A program made the position numbers and the translations under genes. DNA of 52,376 nt, taken from Silicimonas sp. GTDB taxonomy: Bacteria; Pseudomonadota; Alphaproteobacteria; Rhodobacterales; Rhodobacteraceae. This document shows, one piece after another, positions 1 to 8,281 of the stretch (its first letter is position 1; each line of letters begins with the position of its first letter). The notes under the pieces were generated by a model that did not search any database, was not told the DNA's origin, and saw only the letters and a list, made by a program, of their open reading frames with translations. Where the stretch lies: the NCBI GenBank assembly GCA_022819605.1, contig JAJEGW010000090.1:1-52376 (forward strand), in the 5' to 3' direction.

Positions 1-1509
1 TCGGCACGGACCGACCTGGCGCCGCTGGTCGCGCATGGTCGGGAGATGGGCACCATGATCGGAGTCGACGTCACCCAGGCCGCGGGGCTCATTCCCTTTT
101 ACGCGATGAACCCCAAGGTTGATTTCGTCGTTTCGACCAGCCTGAAGTGGATGTGCGGCACACCCGGCGCCGGCATCCTCTACGTCGACAAGTCACTGGC
201 ACTGGAACTGGAGCCCGACGGCCGAGGTTGGTTTTCGCAGAACAACCCATTTTCCTGGGACATCGACAAGTTCGAGTATGCGCCCGACATCCGTCGCTTC
301 GATGGCGGCACGCCAGGATCGATGGCCGCGATCGCCTCGCTGCCAGCCCTCAAGTGGCACGCAAGCCAGGATCACGCCGAAATGGCAGCCTGGAATCGGC
401 GTCTGGTCGACAGGATCATCGCGCGTGCAGATGATCTCGACCTGCCGCTGCATTCGCCGCGCGAAGCCGACATGCGCGGCGGCTCTGTCATGCTGCGCTT
501 TCCGAACAAGCCTGAGGCTGCCGCCGTGGTCGGCGCGCTTGGGATCGAGGGCTATGCAGTGGATTTCCGCGGACCCCTCGTCCGCCTTTCGCCGGGCAAC
601 ATGACCGCGGCAGAGACCATCGACACCGTCTTCGACATCGCCGAGGCGGTGCTGACTCGCCGCAAGTCCCGCTTTGCCGCGACAGGCCCGCAGAAAGGAG
701 CCGACATGAATCCCGCAGATCTCTTGGGCCAGCTCGGCGCAATGCTGATGGCCGGCCAAGTGAGAATCGTCGATTGCACCGCCACCCTTGGTCCTGGCAC
801 GCCGATCCTGCGCCTGCCGAAGGACTTCGCCAAGAACACGCCCAAGGTCGAAATCCACAAGATCAGCGAATACGATGCCGACGGGCCGTTCTTCGCCTGG
901 AACTGGATGGTGCTGGGCGAGCATTCCGGCACCCACTTCGACGCGCCGCATCACTGGATTTCGGGCAAGGACTTCGAGGACGGCTACACCGACACGCTCG
1001 ACGTCCAGCGCCTCGTTGCGCCGGTCAACGTGATCGACTGCTCCAGGGAGGCGGCCGAAGACCCAGACTTTCTGCTCACTGCCGAACACGTCAAGGCTTG
1101 GGAGGCGGAGCACGGAGAGATCAATCCGGGCGAGTGGGTGGTGATGCGCACCGACTGGGACAAGCGATCCCATGACGAAGAGTTCTTCCTGAACGAGGAC
1201 CCCGATCCCCATGAAGACGGATCGCACAGCCCCGGACCGACGACGGAATGCATCGACTACCTGCTTTCCAAGGGCATCGTCGGGTGGGGCGCGCAATGCA
1301 TCGGCACCGATGCCGGCATGGCGGGCAAGTTCTCGCCCCCCTATCCGGCACACAACTTCCTGCATCGCGACAACTGTTTCGGTCTCGCGTCGCTCGCGAA
1401 TCTCGACCAGTTGCCGCCCAAGGGTGCAATCCTGATGGCAGCGCCCCTGAAGATCGAGCACGGCACCGGATCACCGATCCGCGCCCTGGCGCTCGTGCCG
1501 CAGGACTGA
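1..1509 (+). CDS. Kynureninase-like PLP enzyme fused in frame to a cyclase (kynurenine formamidase-type) domain, 5' end missing
   Basis: The frame is open from the first base, so the N-terminus lies outside the window. The first ~220 codons look like the C-terminal part of a class V aminotransferase/kynureninase. There is an Asp codon at 67-69 in a GVDVTQAAG context, which is the pyridine-N ligand type, and a PLP Lys codon at 145-147 in STSLKWMC. A Gly-Trp-Phe and RFDGGTP block follows. From codon ~236 a cyclase-family (PF04199-type) domain follows, with the metal motif HSGTHFDAPHH encoded at 922-954. No stop separates the halves. A strong internal ribosome site and ATG (706) sit exactly at the domain joint, so the cyclase may also be made alone, or a stop codon was lost recently. 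The iorA-like gene starts 6 nt downstream, implying one transcript. The families handle kynurenine and N-formylkynurenine elsewhere. That both act on these substrates here is inference. Confidence 0.85.
   Translation, partial: SARTDLAPLVAHGREMGTMIGVDVTQAAGLIPFYAMNPKVDFVVSTSLKWMCGTPGAGILYVDKSLALELEPDGRGWFSQNNPFSWDIDKFEYAPDIRRFDGGTPGSMAAIASLPALKWHASQDHAEMAAWNRRLVDRIIARADDLDLPLHSPREADMRGGSVMLRFPNKPEAAAVVGALGIEGYAVDFRGPLVRLSPGNMTAAETIDTVFDIAEAVLTRRKSRFAATGPQKGADMNPADLLGQLGAMLMAGQVRIVDCTATLGPGTPILRLPKDFAKNTPKVEIHKISEYDADGPFFAWNWMVLGEHSGTHFDAPHHWISGKDFEDGYTDTLDVQRLVAPVNVIDCSREAAEDPDFLLTAEHVKAWEAEHGEINPGEWVVMRTDWDKRSHDEEFFLNEDPDPHEDGSHSPGPTTECIDYLLSKGIVGWGAQCIGTDAGMAGKFSPPYPAHNFLHRDNCFGLASLANLDQLPPKGAILMAAPLKIEHGTGSPIRALALVPQD
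692..708 (+). promoter_or_regulatory. Internal Shine-Dalgarno and ATG at the PLP/cyclase domain joint
   Basis: A purine-rich agaaaggag (692-700) lies 5 nt before an in-frame ATG at 706-708, exactly where cyclase homology begins. This is the arrangement expected for a separate cyclase gene of 267 codons. It therefore decides whether the upstream open frame is a true fusion or two genes whose separating stop codon has gone. Confidence 0.7.
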
Positions 1510-1515
1510 AGTCGC

Positions 1516-3663
1516 ATGGCCGAGCGCTCGTTCAAGGCAGAAGTCGAGCACCTGCGCCTCGGTGCCGGCGAAACCTTCACGGGTGAAGGCATTCTGGCAA
1601 TCACGAAGGCGCTGCTGGAATCCGGCGTGGGCTATGTCGGCGGCTATCAGGGCGCGCCGATCTCTCACCTGATGGACGTGCTGGCCGACGCGCAGGATCT
1701 CCTCGCCGAGCTCGGCGTTCGGTTCGAAGCCAATGCTTCCGAGGCCGCAGCAACCGCGATGCTGGCAGCTTCAGTCCACTACCCGATTCGTGGTGCCGTG
1801 ACCTACAAGGGCCCTGTTGGGGTCAACGTGGCGTCAGACGCCTTGGCGAACCTCGCGTCCTCTGGCGTGAACGGCGGTGCGCTGATTGTTCTCGGCGAAG
1901 ACTACGGCGAAGGTTCCTCGATCATGCAGGAGCGCAGCCACGCCTTCGCGATGAAGTCGCAGTTCTGGCTCCTGGACCCGCGTCCAAACCTGCCCTCGAT
2001 CGTGCGGGCGGTAAAACAGGGGTTCGAGCTGTCCGAGGCGTCCAGCACGCCTGTGATGCTGATGGTGCGGATTCGTTCCTGCCATGTCACTGGCCAGTTC
2101 GAAACTGCTGACAACATCCCGCCGTCGCTGACCGTCCGCGATGCGCTGGCAGAACCACGAAAGGACTTCCGGCGCGTGGTGTTGCCGCCGATGTCCTACG
2201 CCCACGAGCAAGACAAGATCGAGAACCGCTGGCCCGCCGCGGAGGCCTTCATCGCCAAACAGGCGTTGAACGAGCGCTTCGGCCCCCAGCAGGGCAAGGT
2301 CGGAATCGTTCTTCAGGGCGGCATGTACAACGGCGTGATAAGGGCGCTGCAGCGGTTGGGCCTTGCCGACCTCTACGGGAAATCGGATGTGCCGCTCCAT
2401 GTCTTGAATGTCACGTACCCATTGGTGCAAACCGAGGTTCTGGACTTTGCGCGCGGCAAGGACGCGCTCCTGGTCGTCGAGGAAGGCCAGCCCGAATTCA
2501 TTGAGCAATCCATTGGCTCCATGCTCTTCAGGGAAAGAGTCCAAACCCGACTGATGGGCAAGGATGTCCTACCGATGGCCGGTGAATACACCGGCCAGGT
2601 GCTGCATGAGGGCATGACCGCCTTTCTTCGCGAAACCGCCCCCGACCTGCTGCCCGGCCAGGTACGTGCACCCAACCGGGATGCGCCCAAAATCCCGGAC
2701 CTTTCGACGACGATCCCGGTCCGCCCACCCGGGTTCTGCACCGGCTGCCCCGAACGCCCGATCTTCGCTGCACTGAAGATCGTCCAGCGGGAACTTGGTG
2801 AACACCAGATCACCGGCGACATCGGTTGCCATCTTTTCGCTTCGCTCCCGCCCTTCGAAATCGGCGGTTCGACAATGGGCTACGGCCTCGGCCCGGCATC
2901 GAATTCGGCCTTCGACGCCGGCGGCGATCGGAGGGCGATCTCGATCATCGGCGATGGCGGGTTCTGGCATAACGGCCTCGCCTCCTCGATAGGCAATATG
3001 GTGTTCAACCGTGCTGACAGCGTCGCGGTGATCGTTGACAACTACTATTCAGCAGCCACAGGCGGACAGGACGTGCCGTCGAGCCGCGCCAGCAACCCGA
3101 CCCGAGCCACGAACAACCCGATCGGCGCCGCCGTCCGGGGTGTTGGCGTGAAATGGGTCCGCGAGATCGACCGCACCTACGATGTGCCTCGGATGTGCGA
3201 GGTCTTTCGCGAGGCGCTGACCACTGACTATGACGGCCCGAAGGTCATAATCGCCTCCTCCGAGTGCATGTTGAACCGCCAGCGCCGCGAGAAACCGCTC
3301 CAGCAAAAGGCCGTCAACGCGGGAAGGCGCGTCGTGGTGCCTCGTTTCGGCGTCGATGAAGACATCTGCACGGGCGATCACGCCTGCATCCGACTCTCGG
3401 GCTGCCCGTCGCTGTCGCTCAAGAAGCTTGACGACCCGCTTCGCGACGATCCGGTTGCGCATATCGACCAGACATGCGTCGGCTGCGGAAACTGCGGCGA
3501 GGTGGCCGAGGCCGCCGTGCTCTGTCCAAGTTTCTACCGCGCCGACATCGTGCACAACCCGACCGGTTTCGAACATTGGCGTGCGGGACTCGCCGCGCGG
3601 CTCATACGCTGGCTGCAACGCCGCCGGGCACGCCAGTCGCTTTCCTTTGGAAGCGCGGAATGA
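1516..3663 (+). CDS. Indolepyruvate:ferredoxin oxidoreductase-like alpha subunit (TPP and Fe-S)
   Basis: This 715-aa protein matches the IorA architecture of 2-oxoacid:ferredoxin oxidoreductases, which oxidatively decarboxylate aryl-pyruvates to acyl-CoA and reduce ferredoxin. The N-terminal pyrimidine-binding half is followed by CTGCP at residues 408-412. The TPP/Mg motif starts GDGG at 479-482 and continues to an NYYSAATGG segment near 510. The C-terminus has a ferredoxin-like domain, with one Cys group in the CTGDHAC...GCPSL stretch and a second with Cys at 654, 657, 660 and 670. The second group has a longer gap before its last Cys than a classical ferredoxin motif. The gene starts 6 nt after the cyclase and shares ATGA with the beta-subunit gene. 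The exact 2-oxoacid (indolepyruvate, phenylpyruvate or other) cannot be told from sequence, so I leave the symbol empty. Confidence 0.88.
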   Translation: MAERSFKAEVEHLRLGAGETFTGEGILAITKALLESGVGYVGGYQGAPISHLMDVLADAQDLLAELGVRFEANASEAAATAMLAASVHYPIRGAVTYKGPVGVNVASDALANLASSGVNGGALIVLGEDYGEGSSIMQERSHAFAMKSQFWLLDPRPNLPSIVRAVKQGFELSEASSTPVMLMVRIRSCHVTGQFETADNIPPSLTVRDALAEPRKDFRRVVLPPMSYAHEQDKIENRWPAAEAFIAKQALNERFGPQQGKVGIVLQGGMYNGVIRALQRLGLADLYGKSDVPLHVLNVTYPLVQTEVLDFARGKDALLVVEEGQPEFIEQSIGSMLFRERVQTRLMGKDVLPMAGEYTGQVLHEGMTAFLRETAPDLLPGQVRAPNRDAPKIPDLSTTIPVRPPGFCTGCPERPIFAALKIVQRELGEHQITGDIGCHLFASLPPFEIGGSTMGYGLGPASNSAFDAGGDRRAISIIGDGGFWHNGLASSIGNMVFNRADSVAVIVDNYYSAATGGQDVPSSRASNPTRATNNPIGAAVRGVGVKWVREIDRTYDVPRMCEVFREALTTDYDGPKVIIASSECMLNRQRREKPLQQKAVNAGRRVVVPRFGVDEDICTGDHACIRLSGCPSLSLKKLDDPLRDDPVAHIDQTCVGCGNCGEVAEAAVLCPSFYRADIVHNPTGFEHWRAGLAARLIRWLQRRRARQSLSFGSAE

Positions 3664-5276
3664 CTGTGCAGCAACCCATTCCAGCAGAGGAGGCCAAATC
3701 GAGCCCCGACGGCGTCATCAAGGTCGCGATCATGGCGGTGGGAGGTCAGGGCGGCGGAGTCTTGACCAGATGGATCGAAGCTCTCGCCCGGGCGCAAGGC
3801 TACGCATGCCAAGCAACCTCGGTCGCCGGCGTGGCACAGCGTACAGGCGCGACCATCTACTATGTCGAGATTGCCAGGACCGGAAGTACACAGCCGGTCT
3901 TTGCGCTCGCGCCATCCTCTGGCGATGTCGACATCCTGATCGCCGCCGAACTGATGGAGGCGGGGCGGGCGATCGCGCGCGGTTTCGTAACCCCGGATAG
4001 AACGACACTCATCGCATCGTCCCACAGGAATCTCGCAATCTCAGAAAAATGTGCCCCTGGTGACGGGACCGCCGACGCGACCGAAGTACGCGCCGCAGCC
4101 GAAATTGCAGCCGCCCGGTTCGTTTGTTTCGACATGGAGGAACTGGCGGTCGAAAGCGGATCCGTGATTTCGGCCACGCTGTTCGGCGCCCTGGCTGCTT
4201 CGGGATGCCTGCCCTTCAACAAGGGCGCCTTCGAGGACGCCATCCGGTCCGAAAAGCGGGGAGTTGAGAGTAGCCTGCGCGCCTTCGACGCCGGATTCCA
4301 CGCCTGTCTAAAGGGTGTGCAGGCCGGCAGCGAACCAGAGCGGTCGGCATCCTCGCCGGGTGCCTCCGGTCCCGCGCGTCTGCTCGACAGGTGGGAGAGC
4401 CTGACGCGACGCGCCGCTGACCTGCCGGAGCCCGCACGGCCGATTGCATTTGCCGGGCTGCGCAAGGTGGTCGACTTCATGGATGCGGACTACGGTGAGG
4501 AGTATCTTGATCGCCTTGCACCTTTTTCCGTCGCCGACAGCCTCGGCGGCAACAAGCTGACCAAGGCCGCAGCGAAGTACATTGCCAACGCCATGGCTTA
4601 CGACGACGTGATCCGTGTGGCGGATCTCAAGACCCGCGCCGCCCGCAATGGCCGAATTGCTGCCGAGTTCGCCACCGGCCCGCAACAGATACTGCACTTG
4701 ACCGAATACATGCATCCCCGGGCCGAAGAGATCGTCGGGCTGCTGCCTGCCGGGATGGGAGCGCGATTCGCGGCGAGTCCCCGCGCCATGGCCCGCATAG
4801 ACCGCTGGTTTGCCAAGGGCAGGCGGCTACGCTCGGACCGACTGGGGCCGTTCCTTCTTCTCTACGTGCTCGGCGGACTGAAAAGGTACCGCCGCAGAAC
4901 ACGACGCCACGCTGTCGAACAGGCGCATCTCGACGGTTGGCTGTCGCGCGCCGCCCGAATCGCCGACGCAGACCCCGCACTCGCGACTGAAATCCTCTGC
5001 TGCGGTCGGCTGATCAAAGGCTATTCTGAAACCCACGCACGCGGACTGTCGAAATTCGACACTGTTCTCGGCGTCGTGGATCGGGTCGCAGACCGCCCGG
5101 ATGCCGCTAGCTGCATAAGGCGCCTTCGCGAAGCTGCGCTTTTGGACGAGGAGGGCGAGGCGCTCAGCGAGGCCATCAGGACCATCGAAGGGTCGTTGAG
5201 CGCGGCACAAGCCGCCCCGCACCACGTGACCGCGCTTGGTGATGACGCCAGCGGAGCGCATCCGCCCGCAAAATGA
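3660..5276 (+). CDS. Indolepyruvate oxidoreductase-like beta subunit with long C-terminal extension
   Basis: This is a 538-aa partner of the preceding subunit. The start is the ATG overlapping the upstream stop (ATGA, 3660-3663); a longer open frame upstream is only the shadow of iorA. Residues ~20-215 form the pyruvate/ketoisovalerate oxidoreductase gamma-type domain, with GGQGGG at residues 28-33 and GVAQRTGAT typical of IorB. Residues ~240-490 are a helical extension of the DUF6537 type, which is usually found at the C-terminus of large fused IorAB proteins; here it sits on the small subunit. Translational coupling and two-subunit logic make a complex with the upstream protein very likely. 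Substrate specificity is unknown. Confidence 0.85.
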   Translation: MTVQQPIPAEEAKSSPDGVIKVAIMAVGGQGGGVLTRWIEALARAQGYACQATSVAGVAQRTGATIYYVEIARTGSTQPVFALAPSSGDVDILIAAELMEAGRAIARGFVTPDRTTLIASSHRNLAISEKCAPGDGTADATEVRAAAEIAAARFVCFDMEELAVESGSVISATLFGALAASGCLPFNKGAFEDAIRSEKRGVESSLRAFDAGFHACLKGVQAGSEPERSASSPGASGPARLLDRWESLTRRAADLPEPARPIAFAGLRKVVDFMDADYGEEYLDRLAPFSVADSLGGNKLTKAAAKYIANAMAYDDVIRVADLKTRAARNGRIAAEFATGPQQILHLTEYMHPRAEEIVGLLPAGMGARFAASPRAMARIDRWFAKGRRLRSDRLGPFLLLYVLGGLKRYRRRTRRHAVEQAHLDGWLSRAARIADADPALATEILCCGRLIKGYSETHARGLSKFDTVLGVVDRVADRPDAASCIRRLREAALLDEEGEALSEAIRTIEGSLSAAQAAPHHVTALGDDASGAHPPAK

Positions 5277-5472
5277 GATTCGTGAGCTCTTGGAACGAGA
5301 TCGCTCCGTATTCCAGTTTCGCGCCAAGAACCTTCTCACCCACCCAATTTGGGTTGTCAGACTTCACATGTCGCTGCCGCAAGCCAGTTGCGGTCGGTTG
5401 AGGCGCACGGCCTTCCACTGCGTGCTGATCCAGAAGCCCGCCGGACTTCGGAACGGGTCGGACAGCGGGGTC

Positions 5473-5498
5473 GCCCCGGCGTATTTCGGCACCGGGGC
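5473..5498 (-). terminator. Possible hairpin terminator after the ABM monooxygenase
   Basis: A 7-bp GC arm (5473-5479) pairs perfectly with 5492-5498 across a 12-nt loop, starting 6 nt beyond the stop of the minus-strand ABM gene. There is no T-run, so intrinsic termination is uncertain. The rest of 5277-5504 holds nothing I can assign. Confidence 0.3.
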
Positions 5499-5504
5499 AG
5501 ACGC

Positions 5505-5798
5505 TCAGAAATCGACGACGTCGATGAAACCGATGCTCGGCTCGCCGTCGAGCATCTGCTTGAAGCGGGCACTGACGCCTTCCCCGCGCCGCCAATCTAG
5601 GTACTTCTTGTAGTGCTCGCGGGATTCCCAAGCCTCCAGCAACACAACCTCGTCTGCATCTTCGCAGTTTTGGTAGGTGCCAGCAAAAACGCAGCCCTCG
5701 AAGGCGCGCGTTTCGGGCATGATGGATTGAATGAATGCAGCGACCTCGCTGCCGGTGCCAGGCTTCGCCTTGGCCTGCAGAACCATTTTCACAGTCAT
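5505..5798 (-). CDS. ABM-domain putative quinol monooxygenase
   Basis: This 97-aa protein is a single antibiotic-biosynthesis-monooxygenase (ABM) domain, the dimeric ferredoxin-like fold of the YgiN family. It is the usual length for the family. It contains the LLEAWESREHYKKYL-type segment near residues 53-67 and begins MTVKMVLQAKAKPG. Related small enzymes oxidise quinols or aromatic compounds without a cofactor; the substrate here is unknown. The gene is alone on the minus strand, convergent with the oxidoreductase operon. A role in aromatic metabolism next to that operon is possible but only suggested by proximity. Confidence 0.8.
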   Translation of the reverse strand: MTVKMVLQAKAKPGTGSEVAAFIQSIMPETRAFEGCVFAGTYQNCEDADEVVLLEAWESREHYKKYLDWRRGEGVSARFKQMLDGEPSIGFIDVVDF

Positions 5799-5985
5799 TT
5801 CAGAAGCCCTTTCTCTCTCCGCATTTCACGGCTACTCCATTCCACACCCCCCTGCCAGCCCACAGGGTGCAAGACATGCGGCGCCGACGTGCCGCCTCCA
5901 GAGCACGAGCAGCGGAGTCCAAGGGCGGCTGGCGCGAGCGCGTACCGCGCTGACCGGTCGGGGAGACGCCTTTCGCAAGCGCATG

Positions 5986-6075
5986 TGGCGGAGGAGGTGG
6001 GATTCGAACCCACGGTACGCTTTCACGCACGCCGGTTTTCAAGACCGGTGCATTCGACCACTCTGCCACTCCTCC
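5986..6075 (-). tRNA. tRNA-Ser (anticodon TGA)
   Basis: On the minus strand a 7-bp acceptor stem pairs 6069-6075 with 5990-5996, followed by a discriminator G and an encoded CCA (5986-5988). The anticodon arm is CCGGT-CTTGAAA-ACCGG, giving anticodon TGA. The T-arm carries GGTTCGAATCC, and there is a long variable arm as expected for class II tRNA-Ser. Total length with CCA is 90 nt. Confidence 0.95.
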
Positions 6076-6488
6076 AGCCAGGGCTTGGTATCGGGCGGCG
6101 CGTGATTCTGAAAGCCCCAGCGCAACTCTGGCTGGAATTCTGGAATGCCCTTTTCATGCAGAGGCACGATGGCTAAGCATAAAGAGCAATGCCGGCTAGA
6201 GCCAGACTCGGAAGCTTCGGGCTGAGTACGCCACCAGAGCCAGGGAAGAAATGCATGATGCGAGCGCCAGCCCTTTCCTCTTCGAGCCTCCCGGTCGGGA
6301 CAGGCAGCCGAATTGGAACGGGGTTCCTCCAATTCCGGAATATGCGTGCCAATATAACTGTGCGCAAACCGCATGTCATGCTCTCGCCATGCGCCGATGA
6401 TCAAGAATCTGGATTTGCCTTGAGCCAAGTCGAAGACGTCCGACCATGTGATTGCCTGACAGAATTGCCGACAAAGGAGACACGCACT
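6076..6488. other. Gene-free stretch between tRNA-Ser and the DD-carboxypeptidase gene
   Basis: About 410 bases without a convincing gene. Frames open here are not protein-like, and the plus-strand frame simply runs into the carboxypeptidase gene. The only structure I see is an inverted repeat at 6310-6335. No rlpA gene, often found just upstream in related gene orders, is present here. Confidence 0.5.
6310..6335. repeat. 8-bp perfect inverted repeat (dyad)
   Basis: GAATTGGA (6310-6317) and TCCAATTC (6328-6335) are perfect inverted arms around a 10-nt centre. The pairing almost extends by three more bases on each side with one bulge. It lies 154 nt upstream of the carboxypeptidase start. It could be an operator or an RNA hairpin; there is no T-run. 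Confidence 0.4.
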
Positions 6489-7664
6489 ATGCTTCGACAG
6501 ATTGCAGCTTTGCTTTTCGTCCTTGCATTGTCCGCCTTTGTCGCTGCAGCCGTCCCCGCGCAACCAGTGTACGAAACCCCCGCGAAAGCCGCACTCGTTT
6601 ACGACTTCGAAACTGACACGGTACTCTTCGAAAGAGACGCGGACACGCCGAAGCCACCGGCGTCGATGTCAAAGCTGATGACACTGTACATGGTCTTCGA
6701 AGCACTGCGGGAAGGGCACATCGAACTGGACACTACCTTCACCGTCTCGACCAAGGCCCGCAACATGGGCGGTTCGACCATGTTTCTGGATGAAACCGAC
6801 CGACCCACAACCGAGGAACTAATCAAGGGGATCGTCGTCCAGTCCGGTAACGACGCATGCGTGGTCGTGGCTGAAGGGCTGGCCGGAACGGAAGAGGCAT
6901 TTGCTCAACGGATGACCCTGCGGGGACGCGAGATCGGGCTCGAGGACTCGACCTTTGCCAATTCCAGCGGCTGGCCCCATCCACGCCACAGGATGAGCCT
7001 CCGCGACCTGGTGAAGCTCGCGGCACTGCTGATCACGGACTTCCCCGAGTATTACAAGTATTTTGCCTTGGAAGAATTCGACTTTGACGGCCGCTCGCCT
7101 GCCAACAGGTTCAACCGCAATCCGGTTCTGGGGATAGGTCTGGGCGCGGACGGTCTGAAGACCGGACACACCGAGGAAACCGGCTACAGCCTGGTGGGAT
7201 CCGCCGTTCAGGCCGAACGGCGCCTGATCTTTGCTTTCACCGGTCTCGAAAGCGCGGCAGCACGCCGACGCGAAGCCGAGGCGATGATAGTCTGGGGACT
7301 CCGCCAGTTCACCATCAAGAAGCTTGCCTCCAAAGGTGACGTCATTGGCGAGGTTCCAGTCTGGGTAGGGAGTCAATCCAGCGTCAATGCGATTGCGGGA
7401 GAGGACATCCGCCTTCCTTTCCCGACCGTCGGACAGGACAGCGTCACAATGCACATCGAGTACCTCTCGCCGATCGACGCACCGGTCGCCGAGGGCGCGC
7501 AGGTGGCGGAGCTCGTTGTTTCCTTCCCGAACATCCCGGAAAGGCGGGTCCCGCTTGTCTCCGACCGCGAAGCAACCCGCGGCGGCTTCATCCCACGCGT
7601 ACGTGCTTCGTCCTCCCTGCTGATTGACATGGCCATCGGGCAGGTCCGGAGCCTCTTGGAATGA
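6489..7664 (+). CDS. dacC: D-alanyl-D-alanine carboxypeptidase (PBP5/6 family)
   Basis: This 391-aa periplasmic serine carboxypeptidase trims the terminal D-Ala of peptidoglycan pentapeptides. The ATG at 6489 is chosen because aaaggaga lies just upstream and the product starts with a signal peptide (hydrophobic residues ~6-22, cleavage near VPA-Q). Active-site motifs are SMSK (Ser59, Lys62), SGN (119-121) and KTG (224-226). A C-terminal beta-rich PBP5 domain follows residue ~290, and an amphipathic tail near the end is typical of membrane attachment. It overlaps tmk by ATGA. The symbol reflects family use; dacA- or dacC-type cannot be told apart here. Confidence 0.92.
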   Translation: MLRQIAALLFVLALSAFVAAAVPAQPVYETPAKAALVYDFETDTVLFERDADTPKPPASMSKLMTLYMVFEALREGHIELDTTFTVSTKARNMGGSTMFLDETDRPTTEELIKGIVVQSGNDACVVVAEGLAGTEEAFAQRMTLRGREIGLEDSTFANSSGWPHPRHRMSLRDLVKLAALLITDFPEYYKYFALEEFDFDGRSPANRFNRNPVLGIGLGADGLKTGHTEETGYSLVGSAVQAERRLIFAFTGLESAAARRREAEAMIVWGLRQFTIKKLASKGDVIGEVPVWVGSQSSVNAIAGEDIRLPFPTVGQDSVTMHIEYLSPIDAPVAEGAQVAELVVSFPNIPERRVPLVSDREATRGGFIPRVRASSSLLIDMAIGQVRSLLE

Positions 7665-8281
7665 ACGCAGGACGCCTCATCACATTCGAAGGCATGGACG
7701 GGTGCGGAAAGTCCACGCAAGCCGGGCTTCTTGCCAAGAGCCTGTCTTCCAAGGGTCACGACGTCGTCCTGACACGTGAGCCGGGCGGCTCACCAGGTGC
7801 AGAGGAAATACGCCAGCTCCTGGTCGAAGGCTCTCCCGAGCGCTGGTCAGCGGAAACCGAGATCCTGCTCTTCACCGCCGCGAGGCGCGATCATCTGGAA
7901 AGGACCATTCGTCCGGCTCTTGAAAGGGGCGCCACGGTGATCTCGGACCGGTTTGCGGATTCAACGCGCGTGTATCAGGGTGCGTCTCGGCCGGAACTGC
8001 GTGCGCTCGTGGACCAGCTTCACGACGCGATGATCGGCAAAGATCCTGACCTGACATTCATAATTGACATGGATCCAGCCGAAGCTCTCAAGCGCGGTCT
8101 GGACCGCAATTCCGGCGAACACAGGTTCGAGGAAATGGGACAGGGTTTTCAGGATCGCGTGCGCACCGGATTTCGTACGCTCGCAAGCGACAATCCAGAC
8201 CGATGCCATTTGATCGACGGCCATCGCGATATCGATGCCATAGCGCATGACATCTCCCGGATCGCGGATCCGCACCCATGA
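7661..8281 (+). CDS. tmk: Thymidylate kinase
   Basis: This 206-aa cytosolic kinase makes dTDP from dTMP with ATP. The P-loop GMDGCGKST covers residues 11-19, the DRF motif is at 96-98, and a short LID region around DRNSGEHRF follows. Length is normal for bacterial Tmk. ATGA overlaps on both sides (with the carboxypeptidase and holB genes) indicate translational coupling. The tmk-holB pair is a common bacterial arrangement. Confidence 0.95.
   Translation: MNAGRLITFEGMDGCGKSTQAGLLAKSLSSKGHDVVLTREPGGSPGAEEIRQLLVEGSPERWSAETEILLFTAARRDHLERTIRPALERGATVISDRFADSTRVYQGASRPELRALVDQLHDAMIGKDPDLTFIIDMDPAEALKRGLDRNSGEHRFEEMGQGFQDRVRTGFRTLASDNPDRCHLIDGHRDIDAIAHDISRIADPHP

Noticed and set aside
193..1461. 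422-codon minus-strand open frame
   Set aside because: Antisense shadow of the PLP/cyclase gene; no motifs, and the plus frame carries clear active-site residues.
3474..3659. Upstream extension of the iorB-like frame
   Set aside because: This part is the iorA coding region read in another frame; the ATGA-coupled start at 3660 is the real one.
5176..5631. 151-codon minus-strand frame between iorB and the ABM gene
   Set aside because: Some protein-like residues (PNWVGEKVLGAKLEYGAI) but it overlaps two real genes antisense or out of frame and has no start signal.
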